From Linnemannia elongata (lineage: Eukaryota; Mortierellomycota; Mortierellomycetes; Mortierellales; Mortierellaceae), in assembly GCA_036320915.1 (NCBI GenBank), contig JAXBDG010000007.1, positions 1,984,001-2,048,000 on the forward strand: 64,000 bases of DNA, read 5' to 3'. How positions within the stretch are numbered: the first letter of the stretch is position 1; the number at the start of each line of letters is the position of its first letter. Below, one piece after another: positions 22,280 through 35,168 of this stretch. The notes beneath the pieces are model-generated. The model made no database searches. It worked only from the letters and a program-made list of their open reading frames with translations, and was not told the DNA's origin. The translations under genes and the position numbers were made by a program.

Positions 22280-23425
22280 CAAGTTATGACTGGGAGCTGC
22301 GGGCCTGAAAGTGGAAAGAAACGCCTGGCCCGATCTGTTCAAACCCCGAGACCAGCTTGACGGTGTCGACAAGTCGTGGAATTTTGTAAAAGGATGTGGA
22401 AAGTGTTCAGTTTTGGCCTTAAGGTCTCTGTCGTCCATCGGTCTTCGTCACCTTCGTGGTCCTCGTTGTTTTCGCCAGTGCTATCCATATCACAGTCGTT
22501 ATTTTTTGAGGATTGTGCCGACTACAGCGGCTGCGGTAACCTTCTGTTTTGACTTCTTGGTCCTGGAGGATGAGAGGAAAAGTGTAGTTTGAAAGTCGTC
22601 CCTTATCTGCAGAAACCCAAAGTCCTTGGCACGGTCATCCCAGGAATGAATGTCGGTCGCAGGATACAATCCTCAAGACATCTTAGTCCGTGCAGGTCAA
22701 GCAGATCGTTGGGGGTTCGCGAATGGTCGATCAGAGGTTAGGAAAAAAGTGGACTTTGTTTGGCATCCCTTATAGCGTTAGACGAGGAAGCGGCAGCAGC
22801 AGCAGGAGCGGAGGCGGTGGAGTTGGTGGTTGTGGAAGGAAGGGCATCAGTGGTAGCAGCGGGCTTCTTCCCTTTCTTGGGATTGTCGGCGAAGTACTTG
22901 CGCTGTCCGACCTTGAGGACCGGGAATTGGATGTTGAATGTGACCAGGCTTCGGAAGAGCCCGTGTCAATAGATATAGTTGGTTAAGTCGGCCAGGGCAC
23001 TTTCAGGGACGATCGTCAATTCCAGTGTTTTGAGACTGTAGACTAGCCAGGGAGAGGATTGGATGGACTGACAATGTCAAGTACGTGCGACGAACATGTA
23101 ACACCGATTCGACAGCGAGAACGGCTATTTTATGCGTCTTTCGTCTTTTGATCCGTTCGTAGCGTTTTTGATCCTCGGCAGTGGCGAACACAAGTTGGGG
23201 TACCAGAGGTTGCCGGTGTCTGGTGGTGTATAAATAAGCCTCGGATCCGAGTAAATGTAAGAGGTTGGAAGTTTGACATAGGATCTTGTTCAGCGTCTCA
23301 GATTGCCTGGCGGAATTACATGTCTGAATCCCTAAGCATGTCATTTTTGAGAGCAGGTTTCGGACAGCGAAGGAGTTCGGCACGCCGGTAGGACAGTCGT
23401 GCAAAGTTACCGAATGTATCGTCAA
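22280..23425 (-). pseudogene. Truncated F-box/LRR relic, copy B
   Basis: The minus strand reads as the C-terminal half of the same family as copies A and C. It shows SETLNKILCQTSNLLHLL (compare ALNRILCLTPNLLHLI in copy A), SLKTLELTIVPESALADLTNYIY, an in-frame TGA, HGLFRSLVTFNIQFPVLKVGQR, further stops, DLHGLRCLEDCILRP and RPKLNTFHI. The F-box half is missing. The upstream break, near 23430, is about 60 bp from the stop codon of the NACHT gene. The frame is interrupted several times, so no full product is possible. Confidence 0.68.
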
Positions 23426-23485
23426 GTTTTTTTCTTATTGTTCTGGCACATATATTTCTTTCTCGAGGTCTTTTTGCATTAAATA

Positions 23486-26400
23486 TCAAACACCTGCTAA
23501 CTCCAAAATCCTCTTCGCGTTACGCAAAGCCTTGGGGGCGGCAAACTCCTCCACATCAACAGCAACATACCCCCCGAGCATGATCCGGTACTTCTCATCC
23601 TCCCTTGCGCGCTCGACCAGGAACTGCAAAACCTCTGGCTCCTCCTCCAGATCCATACTCTCCATCAGCCCATAATCGATTTGAGGAGTACAAGTCTGAG
23701 TAGTGCTCGTGAGTGACACTGGCACAACAGCTACCGACAACCCAGGCGAAGAGGGTGCATATCCACTTCCTCCATTGCTACTATTGTCCTGCTCATTCAA
23801 GTAGATTGATGCACCTGCACGCTCCAAAAACTCGAGGGCGACCTGTGTTTGATCAATCGCCTTCATATCGGGCGTCCGCTGAACTGTCAAGATACAATCC
23901 TGGGCCAGTTGGATCCTGCGAATCTTGCCTTCTTTGCCGTGCCAGTCCGACAACAGGTTCTTGAACAATGTCTTTGAGTTCTTGTTCAGTCCGTCGGCCT
24001 TGGAACACAACTCGTTCGCCTTCTTGATCGTCTCGGGTGCCGATGACAACAGGTCGTTTTCCAGAAGGAAGCAGGCACTCATCAAGCGCAAGTTTTCCGC
24101 TGCCACACACAGTGCATTCCGCTTGTTCCCGTTCTTGCGGCTGGGGTCAGCTCCGTACAACAATAACATCTGGACAATCCCCCCATTGTCCATCTTTTCC
24201 AGAACCATGTGCAGTGGTGTCGACTTGCGGGAGTCGATCGCATTGACCTCGGCTCCATTCTCTAACAACAATTCGATGACAGGCGCAGGTTCCTTGCAAT
24301 GTTGAACGGCGTAGTGCAAGGGAGTTCTTTGGTGTTGATGATCGACCACCTTGGTATGGGCTCCCAACTTGAACAACACTCGCATGGTTTCGATCAAGAC
24401 CTTGGTAGACGTGATATGCGAGTTCTGGAGAAGAACCATCAGAGGGGTCCTCTTCTTGGAGTCGCGGCTATTGCAGTCAGCTCCGGCTTTAGTGAGAAAG
24501 ATGACGGCCTCGGTGGGGTTGGAGTACTGCTCGCACACAAAGTGCAGCACAGTCGTTCCGTTATGGTCCACACGGTCAAGGGCGGCTCCGTGCTTGATCA
24601 GAACCTTCATAGTTTCAATGGCGTGCGTTGAACGAGCGGCAAGCATGATGGGAGTAGGGTGGGGCCAGAGTCCAGAAGACTCGTGAAGCAGGTATGGGTG
24701 GGCCTTGAGCAGCCTCTCGATCATTTCCAAATCGCCTTGTGCCACCGCCGTGATAAAGTCGGATGGTTCGTCCTGATTTAACTCCTTGTAAGGATCTGCA
24801 AGACTGTAATAGTTGTCAAAATTGACTCGGGATTTGGAAGCCGAGCCTTGAGATGTGGGAGGAGCAGCGTCCTTGTGTGCAGCGTGCATGCCTCGGGGAC
24901 CTGTCCTGCCATCGGCGGCGTACTCTTCACGTCCAGATCGCGAAGACGGTGCTGACCCTTCCTGATCCTGGGCTGCTGCGTCTGGAGAGCTGTTACCTTG
25001 ATCTAAAAATGTTGCCACCAACAATTTATTGGCACGATATTAGAACACAACTTCACTTCAAATCATTAGGCGACATTCGAGGATGAAAAATGTTACAAAC
25101 GTCATACTTATGGTATCAAAGATGGGGAATAATTCTGGGCTGGACCTAGGAGAAGGGTTAGATCCAGAGTTGGATGATGGTGGGTTGTGGCTGACGACGC
25201 TCTGAGCTCCGCTTTCTGTAGACAATCCAACTTTGTTAACCTCAGTGCTATGGCTGCATCTGGGATCAGCCTCCTTCCATGATGCTTCCGGGCTGTTAGC
25301 TCGCAAAGCTGGAGGTGAGTTGCTGGGCTTGGCTGTCTCGATTTGCTGGGATGTCTTGTAAATAGAAGAGTTGGATGGTGCAACGCTCGGTTCCGAAGGG
25401 TGTCTTTGGGGAGCGAGATGAGGGTTCATGGGCGTAACGACAGGAAACCCCATGGGTATCTGACGAAGAGGGGCAGGTCGAGTCTCAGAAGGTAATGCAA
25501 GGGAGGGTTCGGCATCAACCTTGGCCTCTGATTTGCCCTTTGATTTGTCCTTGTAGGTCGTAGTGGGGACATAGACAATGGGTGGCACTGGGTTACTTGA
25601 AACATCCGCCTGAGCGGCCTTGGTGACAGACTGAGAAGATCCATCGAGGATGGGGGAGGGGGGTATCCCTGCTGGCGGTTTTGGTGAAGGACCAAAGGGA
25701 GGCGAATCGCTAGGCTTGATTGAGGGTGTTTCTGATGGGGGAGAGGGCACCCGGTTGTCCCGGGCCATGGGGGGCGAAATGACCTTTGGACGATTGGATG
25801 GCGGTGAAATCACCCGAGGACTGTTGCTATGGTCAACGGCAGATGGTGGCGGTGAGTCTCCTGGTGGTGTTGAGGAAATTGTCGAGATGTTTCGGATGGA
25901 GCTCAGGTTCAACCTGCTGACCACCGACACCATCGAAAGACCACTTGCCAAAGCCAGTGATGCAGTTTCAGGCAGCGCTGAGTTAATTGATTCCATCGGA
26001 AGTGCTGGAGGAATGTTGATGTCCTTTGGAGGGGTTGTGAGCGCAAGTTCCTTGAAGGATGGAAGAGGTGGGAGGGGCTGTGGGCCTATTCCTGCTTTGT
26101 TGGCGTCAGTGTCGACGGCGGAAGCCTTTGTTTCGGAGGTATTATCGGCAGGAGGAGTGGAGCTACTGACGGTGGGACTATCAGGAACAGTCATTGGTGG
26201 AGTAGGCGCATTGGGTTTAGCGCTGTTGATCTGATGGTAGTTGTCGATAGCGCCCCTGCTCTGCTCCATACTACTTGCAACTCCGTTAGCCGTCGAGTCC
26301 TTGGAAGCTTTGTTGTCAATAAAGGAAACACGGACCCCTGGGCGATCATGAATGGGTACAGAGTGAATGTTTTGACATTTAGGGGCCAATCCTAGGGAGA

Positions 26401-29400
26401 TCGATTGGGGAGCCGGTGGTTGTTGTGAAGGTGGCGATGCTGGTCCCATGTGTGTCATGCTTTGGAGCGAGGACTGGATGATAACATCGTTGTCGTAGGA
26501 GAAGGGCGTGCTGTGGGCGATCATAGATTCGCCTGCAACCAATGGCTCATTCAATTCAGACAGGACAAACTCCATGTTGGGACGGTTTTGGGGCAGGCCA
26601 TCCCAGCATCGCCTGTACAACATCTCATATTCGACTGAAGTTCCTGGAACTGTCTTTTCCCGAACACCTGCAATGATGTTGACGGCCAGCATCACATCCT
26701 GCAGCTGAGCCTCGAAGGGGATGACACAACTAGAGAGCTCCCAGAGAATGACGCCTAAGCTGTAGATGTCACATTTGGCGTTGTAGGTGTAGGTCGGATT
26801 CTGCATCCGCTCTGGAGCAACATAGGGCACAACACCAAAAAGGCCAGACTTGGTTGTGTAGATGGTATTGTTGACAGACTTACTGAGACCAAAATCCGTG
26901 ATCAATGCCTTTCCACGACTGTCGATAAGAATGTTGCGAGAGTGAAGGTTGGTGTGGAAAATGTCTTCACGGTGGATAAAGTCGAGTCCACTTGCGATCT
27001 CCCAGGCGAGGCGGTACTTTTTCAGCCAGGTGATGGAGCTATTTTTGGTCTTGAGAAAGTCCTGTAGACATCCGTTCCCTGCAAACTGCATAACGATGCA
27101 GGTATCGTGGGTGAGGGGGTGCTTGGTGATGCCAAAGTGCTTGACGATATACTCCGCATCTTGGACCTGGTTGTGCATCTTGAGCTGAGTTTGATGGAAA
27201 ATGGATATATGAATATAAAGGGACGGGCAGTGAGTGTTAAAGTTGCTCTGTAGTTAGTTGGTGTAGGCGGAGTCGTGGCTTGGGTGTGACTCTTACACAT
27301 TTCGATGAACGCAGACTGATCCCATGGTTGTGGTTGTATTCCTTTGTACTCCTTTGCATTTCCAGCAGATAGAAAAAAAAAATAATAATAAGTAAGATTC
27401 TCTGATAATCTACCCTGCTCCCCCCCCCCCCCCCTGCCTCCCATCCTTCACTCTTCGTTATACTATTCCAATTGACCCATGATGGGAAATAAGCCATCAT
27501 CCTATGGGTCCACTGGCCCTCCTCCTATCCAAAATGTCTCAGCAATTAATGAAATGAGGAAAGATGTCTGTTTCATTGTCGCCCTGTTGATCATATGAAC
27601 CATTCATTGGTTATTGGGTATTGATCATTGAACATTGACCGTTAACTGTCGATCATTGGTATGAACTATGGCAGCGTTTGAGGCAAGAAAAATACAAAAA
27701 AAAAATATGTAAAAGTATATATTCGTTCAAGGTGCAAAGCTTACCTCTTTGATGAGATCATGCGTACTATGCTGCTCCTTGATCGCAATGTACATGCCGC
27801 GCCAACATCCGAAATGAATCGTCCCTGAGCCGCCCTTGGCAACGTTGTACTTGACCTTGCTGATATCAGAGAAGGGAATCATGCGGACTTGCATGTCCTT
27901 GACGGCGTTCGTGAGCCATTTCTCTGCGCGCGAGTTCTTCTTTATCTGGACAGTTTCAGGCAGCGCCGACTTAATTGATTCCATCGGAAGTGCTGGAGGA
28001 ATGCTGATGTCCTTTGGAGGGGTTGTAAGCGCAAGTTCCTTGAAAGATGGAAGAGGTGGGACGGGCTGTGGGCCTGTTCCTGCTTTGTTGGCGTCAGTGT
28101 CGACGGCGAAAGCCTTTGTTTCCGGCACATTCTCGGCAGAAGGAGGGGGACTGCTGACAGTGGGAGTATCGGGAACAGTCATTTGCGGAACCCGGACAAT
28201 GGGTTTGGCGCCGTTGACCTGATGGTTGTTGGTGCCCCAGCTTTGCTCCATCGACACAGCCTCCGCTATCGCTGACTCCTTGAACCCATACCGCGGCCTC
28301 GTTGTTCTCGACAGATGACAAGAATAAAAATACTCTAACAGTGACCGATGGAGAAAAAAATGCAAATTCTCCACCTTCGTCAACGGACTAGACTCCCTCA
28401 ACAGCGTGATATTCAACTCTGGTCCGAAAAAGTCCGCCTTCCAGGTAGTTTTGTCGAAGCGGTGCCAGTACTCGACGATGGGTTTACCACGCTGGTGCTT
28501 GTAAATTGCGGCGGCGAGGGATTGGAGAAAGTCGAGGGCGACTTCTTGGAAGCCTTCGTCGATTAGCTCCTGAAGGGTTGATGCGGCAGTTGCGGTGGAG
28601 GTGGTGAGAGTATAGGCGGTAGTGGGGCATTGGAGGGTGAGGGACGTGGTGAGGCGGCGCTTGTTGATCTCTAGCCATTGGTGGACAAAGGATTTGTAGA
28701 GTTGTGATCGTGTCATCTCGGCCACGCCCGCCGTCGCATTCTCATCCGTCGTTGTGAGAGTAGTTCTTCCTTCTCCATCATCAATAACAACATCCGGCAA
28801 TGCCCTCAAAGCAAGCGTCAGCAAGAACGGATTTTTAACCAAGTCGGCCAGGTTTGGGATCCGCTTAATCATATCCAGGTACTTCTCCGCACTCCATTGC
28901 ACCTCCTTCCTACAAAACAGGCCATGCACGGTCGGGTCCCGCACAAACTGCTCTACATACTCCTTGACCTGGCCCTGCGAGAACGGAACAATCACAGCCT
29001 CCTGAAACAAGTGCGGCAGAGGATCACAGTACGGACTACTCGGCGTTGGTTGAAACCGTGCATGATACTCCCTTCCAAGATGTGTGCTCCTGCAACTCAC
29101 AATCATCTTTGTATTCCACCCGAACGGCCGGTTCCACCCGTTGCTCGAATGAAGGTTGGTCGTTAATCGAGCCTCATCGTACCCATCACAGATGACAATG
29201 AACCTCCGACTCGCTAGCTTTAGATCCTGGATAGCCAAGTCGTCAAAGTGGTGCTTCGTAAGTTGTTCATCGATCAGCGATGATAAGTATCGAGAAGTAG
29301 AGAGGTGGATATAAAGTGGAATGTGGGGGTCGCCTTGCTCGTACGCCTTCCAGAGAGTATGTTCAAGGTGGAGGTTGAAGGTCGATTTCCCAGATCCTGA

Positions 29401-31614
29401 ATCGCCGATAACCAAAAGCACTTGTTTGTCGCTGTCCAGAAACTCCTTGACCTGATCCATTAGTGGTGTCGCCTCCTCTTCGGATGTCTGAGGGTTGGCC
29501 TTGGCAAGAGGAGGGATGTATATGGCTTGGTCATAATGCGCAAGACGAAGAGTCTTCATCCGCAGGAGGTTGTGCTCGATTGACTGAACCTTGAGAGCCT
29601 TCTCCAGTAAAGGGGACGCAGTTGGTATCGGCAGACGAAGGACTAACGGGTAAGGACCGGGAAGAGCGCCAACCCTATCATACGCCAGATCCTCCAATAT
29701 AACTGCAGTCTGCAACTGGATAGCGTCGTCCTTAGTCATAGAGAGGTAGAGAAGGATTCCGAGGATCCCATCCTTGACACAAGAATTGGCGACCCATCCT
29801 GTGTCACTCTCATACAGCTGTCTCAGAAGGTCGACTGCTTGTAAGCGGGTTCTCAGCTCCCAAATCGGATCCACGGCCACCTCCCCCAGCAACTGACAGA
29901 CACCCATTTGGAACTCTGGTTCCCGACAACAAGGCGCCTCATAGATCACACGCTCGAAATCGGCAAGTCGACCCTCTCCGATAAGCCCGCGTGCACCTTG
30001 GAGAGCCGGGTACCATGATTGCTTGGCCCCAGATCGGAACCCCTTCAGCATGCTGTCAACAACGCCTTCTCCTCCAGCTCGAAATGCCTGTGCCCCCTCC
30101 ATTCCAGTCTTGACGACCTCGTATGCTTGTCCTGCTGCCTGTCCTAATTCACGAAGGCCATTAAAGAGATTCTCAGGGTCCAACTTGAAAACGCCGGCGA
30201 CTCCCAGGGCAGCCTTGGTCACGCCTCCTCCAAATCGCAGAACCGCATGTAGAGGTGTCTCGTCGTCACCCACGTACTGTAGAGCCTGCCAGGCGTATGT
30301 CGCCTGGAACTTGAGATATGGATCCAGGCATTCCTTCAACTCTGTTAACAGATCCGAAAGGGGCAGGTAATCCTCTGTACGATCGAGTCCGTGAATTTCG
30401 CCTGCAATCATCGCATCAAGGACACGAGCGATGGCGGTGGAAAGATGGTAAACGTGATCCGATCTTGGCTGATTCTTGTCGTTTAACGCCTTATGGGTGT
30501 TCTTCAGGCGTCCTCGTAGGACTCGCAAGATCCTGACAAAGTCATCGTCGACAAGATGCTTCGGTGGCGCCGATTGAAGAAACTGGACCAATGCCTGCAA
30601 AAGATCAACGTCCATCAATTTTTCCCGCTCCAGTTGACCAATGAGTGCCGACAAGACTCCACGATACTCCTTGCGCTCAAGGACAGCACCCAGCAGCATG
30701 ACCTCCTCGATAGATCCCGCAGCCTTGTGTTGCCGTTTCAAGAACTGCGTAGCGACTTGCGCAGCCAACCATCGAAGGCGACCGTGCTCCTCTGTACTCA
30801 TCCTCATTTTAACTACCCACGCCCTCTCGTCCTTGGTGAGAACCAACCCCTGCGTCTTGCCCTGCGTTGCAATGAGTGACGATGATGACGTCAGCTCCCG
30901 AGTCAATAGCGAGAGTCCGAACGCGAGCTGACGGGTTGACTTGAAGATGAATGCGAGTTCCGGTAACGAAGAGCGAAGCACAGGTTTGGCGACGTTGTTG
31001 AGGAAGATCTTATGGATAGGTGGTTGTTGTTGTTGAACGACTGGCGAGGAACGAGCGACAGACTTTGGTAAAAGCAAAAAGTTAATGAATCCTGTGGCAT
31101 CACTAGGAGAGACAGTAGTCTGGAAGCTGCTAGCCTGAGAGGGTGAAAGCAAGAAATCTCGGCTTGAGGGTTGTTGTGCCATTGGCGAGTGATTGACAGA
31201 TTTATGAGAAAGTAAAGAGTCGGTGTGTCCTGCATCGTCACTCGAGGAGCCGATAGTCTGTGGGTTGTTCGATTGGGAAGAAGAAGAAAAGGACCGGCAA
31301 GTCGATTGAATGGGTGTCTTTTGACTAGTACAAGGGGTGGTAGTCTTTGCTGCGGGTACTGCTGCCAATGGTGGCCCAAGGACCGATCCATTCCTGTGAT
31401 GTGCTTGTTTGCTAAGGCGGACAAAATCAGGACTCGTTATCTTGGAGTTCTCGAGGTGGACTGCAGCAATGGCATTGGACAAGGTGCAATCAGCGTCGGT
31501 ACAGGGGTCAATTGCTTTCTTGGCGCAAATGTGGAGTCGATCGAATGTGAGTTTACCCTTAGGGGTTCTCTCGACCCGATCAGGGTAACCATTGGATGTA
31601 GCATAGTCGGTCAT
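23486..31614 (-). CDS. NACHT NTPase - pseudokinase - ankyrin-repeat fusion (NLR-like)
   Basis: Exons 31614-27745, 27184-25108 and 25002-23486 give 7,464 nt (2,487 residues) with matching phases. Domains: a low-complexity N-terminus to about 230; a helical region to about 700; a NACHT-type NTPase with Walker A VIGDSGSGKS near 735 and Walker B FIVICDGYDE near 808, ending about 1,110 after FFLHRSLLEYFYSCHL; a duplicated linker (1,119-1,221); a tyrosine-kinase-like fold (about 1,240-1,500); a Pro/Ser-rich linker; and ankyrin repeats at about 2,060-2,320. Intron 1 joins DLIKE to LKMHNQVQ, the helix C region of the kinase. The kinase keeps AIKE, TDFGLSK and YVAPERM, but the HRD motif reads HTN, so phosphotransfer is probably lost. 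STAND/NACHT proteins are nucleotide-driven sensors; a sensing or defence role here is inference. Translation may instead begin in an 11-nt exon at 31735-31745. Confidence 0.85.
25963..26269 (-). repeat. Internal direct repeat, copy 2 (after the kinase)
   Basis: About 307 bp coding from SMEQS through PPLPSFKELALTTPPKD to SALPET, nearly identical in DNA to 27951-28251 in the same gene. It lies in the Pro-rich linker following the kinase domain. Confidence 0.9.
27185..27744 (-). other. Intron 1 of the NACHT-pseudokinase gene
   Basis: 560 nt with donor GTAAGC and acceptor ACTCAG, far longer than most introns in the window. It holds a C15 run at 27420-27434. The flanking exons join in phase inside the kinase N-lobe. 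Confidence 0.8.
27951..28251 (-). repeat. Internal direct repeat, copy 1 (between NACHT and kinase)
   Basis: About 301 bp matching 25963-26269 with only scattered differences. It codes SMEQS through PPLPSFKELALTTPPKD to SALPET and sits exactly at the NACHT-kinase junction. Confidence 0.9.
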
Positions 31615-33326
31615 GCTGTTTCGTCGACTGTCAGAAATTAATAAACACAAAAGAAAATGTTGAGCAATTGATGAGGACGGAGACGAGGGCGTAAAAAATG
31701 CTCCAGTTAGAACCAGCAGAGGTATCGCACATACTTCTTCGACATGGCCGCTAACAAAATTGTTCAAAAGCGCCGGATGGAGCCGAAGTAAGAGTCAAAC
31801 AAAGGCGAAGAGATCTGTGTGTATAGACAAGGGAAGGCTGAATGAAGCAAGAAAGCTCTAAAATAAGTCGCCACGTTTCATTCCACGCGCACACATATAT
31901 CCGGGAGCATAAGAGCAAAACACAGCGACGGAGACAAAGACTCCACATTAATTTACCTTCTGAAAGACCTTTACACTCTCGTATGTCAGAGGGGGTGGGA
32001 GGCCACACAAAATGCAGCGTGTTCTTAGCTCTGGAGACAGAGAAGGAAGACTGAGACTCTACTAGTATTTAAGCGAACAAAAGCAGAGGCTTTGGTCAGC
32101 CTGCTTATTCATTGGGAGTTGATCGTGATTGAGTTCGGTAAAAACAAACGTCGTATGAGCACGACCTCTGATATACTGTGAAACTGCGTAAGAAGTTATT
32201 ATCCAAGGGTATTTTAGGGGTTTTTTCTTGAATAATGGACTTTACTCACCGAGGAATACGCGGTTTTCTTGGGTAGAAATAGATTGTTCGTGTGTATGTT
32301 AAAAAGGGGACGAAAGGTGGGAAAGAACAAAAAAGTGTTTGTTGCTTGGTGAATGAACAAAGGATGGGCGTTGCGAATGAACAGTGTGGAATGTCAATGA
32401 GAGGTAAAAAAGAGAGGATGTCAGTGAGAGGTGAATGAGAGCATCAGAAAGGAAAAGCTCCAAGGATGACAAAGAAGAAAAGGCCCAAGTGGCTTGAGCC
32501 TTCGCCAGTTTGTCAACGCCTTGTCGGCTTGTCTCATCATATTCCTTGACCCATTCCACGTGTTTAGTCTCGTTTCAGCATATTCCACGCCGCATACAGC
32601 ATACGGATGTCAATCATAAATTTTCATGTTGTTGACTGGGCTCAAGTAATCGACAGGAGTAAACAACAGAGAACGAAATAGGAACTTAAAGAGGAGAAGG
32701 TGGTGAATCTCACTCACTTATTCCTGGAGCCAGTATTTTCTTTTCTTGCTTCGCCACACACCCCTTGCTCAGCGATTAAATAGAGGACACCAGTCTTTGC
32801 CCATTACTAACAGACACGTTAGTGACAAATAAAGTCCGTTTATTTACAGGGTTACAATTAGAGTATCGTCTCCATGGCACTATCGTGTGGTATTTATTGA
32901 CGATGTAAGGTTCCCTTCGTTGATGCGTCTGGGATGCCACCGAAAGAATAATTGACACTTCGAACTACCCAACGATTCAAAGGCAAACCCACGGACATGA
33001 TCCAACTAGTTCAACAACTGTCGTCCTCGATTCAACTCAACCATTAGACATCCCTCACGACTTCAACAAAGGCCAAGCGCATCAGTAACCCCGCTAATTT
33101 GTATGCTAGCCTTGAAAAGGAATGTTCTCTCTCACTCTCTCTCGGTGTGCAACGGCGTCGTTGGGCCTTTTTTGTTCGCTGGAGGGCAAGACCATTTTTC
33201 GTCTCCAGGGCTGGTAGATATGAAGATCTTGGCCACCTCTAAGGTCCGCGTAGCAAACGCGTTTCTTTTTTCGTTTCAATCATTCAAAGTGCCGATCACA
33301 ACGCAATTGCCAGCTTTTTTTTTTAT
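31615..33326. other. Intergenic region upstream of the NACHT gene
   Basis: Contains a candidate 11-nt first exon for the NACHT gene at 31735-31745 (ATG TCG AAG AA before donor GTATGT; acceptor CTGACAG before 31627), which would add MSKN and join RRNSMTDY in frame. The rest shows only short open frames without recognisable domains, and I see no RNA gene. Confidence 0.5.
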
Positions 33327-35136
33327 TTATAGGTAACTGTTAATAGACTCAAGAGAAGTTCGACCTTGAAGGACGAACTCAACACCAGGTCGGAGCCGTT
33401 CAAATGTCTCAGTAAGGTTGCTGGTAATAGTAGTAGGCGATTTGGTGCGATAATAAATGTGGAAGACGTTCAGGACCGGCCAGAATGTCTCATCATTCCA
33501 TCTCTTCTCTTCCTCGCAATTATCCCTTTCCTTTGCATCCTCGTCTTCCTCCTCCTCGCCATTCGCTTGATTGATGACTTTTTCGGGAACGCTAGTGGCC
33601 GTTGTTGTTGTCGTCGTCGTCGCCGTCTTCTTGGCTTTCGGGTTGCCATGTTTGGCCTTCTTGGTCATTCTCCTCTTCTTCTTGTTCCTGGTGGGGAAGA
33701 AGGAGACCGACTGGAAGTCTTCCTTTCTCTTCATGAACCACAAGTTCCTGGGGGCAACTGTCCCAGGGATGTCCATGACGCGCAAGGTGCATTCCTCCAG
33801 ACATCGCAGGGAGCGCAGGGCAAGTAGCTCGTTGGGGTACCGCACAGGCTGTCCCAGTTGAGGTTCGATACCTAATGAAGCGGCGGCAGCAGTAGCGGCG
33901 GCAGCGGCGGCCAAGGTACCGGCGTGGGTATTGGGAAAGATCATGCGCTGTCCGATCTTGAGATAGTGGATTTCTAGGTTAAGCAGGGACAAGTTGCGGA
34001 AGAGCAGGTGTCGAGTGATGTAGCCTGTAAAGTTGGTCACGGCATCTTCGCCGGAGAGTTTCAGCTCGAGGGACTTGAGGTTGTAGACCTGCCATGTGAC
34101 TGGAATCGAGGGATCGACAGTGGAGGTCTCGGTCGCAGGATGAGTATAATGGTGGCGATTATGCCGAGCCATCTGTCGGGCCCGACGTTGCTCCTTGCGA
34201 TCGCGCCGCTTTAGGTCCCCGAGAGTGGTAAAGGGATGCTTTGGCTGGACGAGTGCTGGCGGCTGCCAGAGACTCTTGGTATTAAAATCCATATCGGATG
34301 CGATCAGATGCAAGAGTTTGGGAGTCATGCAGAGGACCTTGTTCAAGATATCGGAAGTAGAGTTTGCCCAAATTCCCGCCTGGATCTGCAGGACGGTCAT
34401 CTTAGACAGCTGATCCCGAATGGCCAAGGGGTCTAGCATGTCTGAATAGCTATCAAAGATCATCGAGTGCATCTTTTGGTTCTGAAACTTGCTGGCCACC
34501 ATCTTGAGGTGCTGCTCGTTCGTGTTACACTCTAACCGATGGAAACTGTACCACTCCATCTTGGGGCAATGCTTGGCCGCCAGATCGACCAGTCGCTGGC
34601 GGGCGTTACACTCCTCGGCTTCACGAATCGCATTGCCTTCCTCAGAAAAGTCATCGTCCTGATTACTCAGCACAATGCTGAGCTCCTTGACGTGGAAGAC
34701 GCGGAGATCCGGACAGGTGACGATCAGGCGTTCGAGGATCCTCCGATCCACAGCGATATTGCTGAGACAGAACCGCTCCAGTCGATACTCCTCCGTGAAG
34801 TTTTTGGATGGGTCGATAAGATCTGCCGGCATATCAATAGAGTCCTGGTCGTCGCCGTGGCATAGATCGGTAAAAATTTTGAGTCGATTAGTGTATGTGA
34901 ACGATTTGAGGGCCGGGAAATCCGCCAGGAGGGTGAAGAGAGGGATGGGGTCGTCTCGTTTTGTTGCCGTGATCGTCAAGGATTGAATAAACCCAAGGTG
35001 GCCGCGAAAGATAGACACATGGTCATCATAAGACAGGTGTCGCCCTGCTAACTCCAGATTGCGAATTGAGCGGTGAAGAGGCAAAGACAATTCTGCGTTT
35101 GCCTCGCCGTCGTCGTGGATGTTATTGTTGCTGTGG

Positions 35137-35168
<32 letters not shown>

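Noticed and set aside
25650..26234. 194-codon Gly-rich plus-strand open frame
   Set aside because: Antisense of the Pro-rich linker of the NACHT fusion gene.
27297..27341. In-phase 45-nt exon candidate inside intron 1 of the NACHT gene
   Set aside because: It has usable borders, but its 15 residues would break helix C of the kinase, which is continuous without it.
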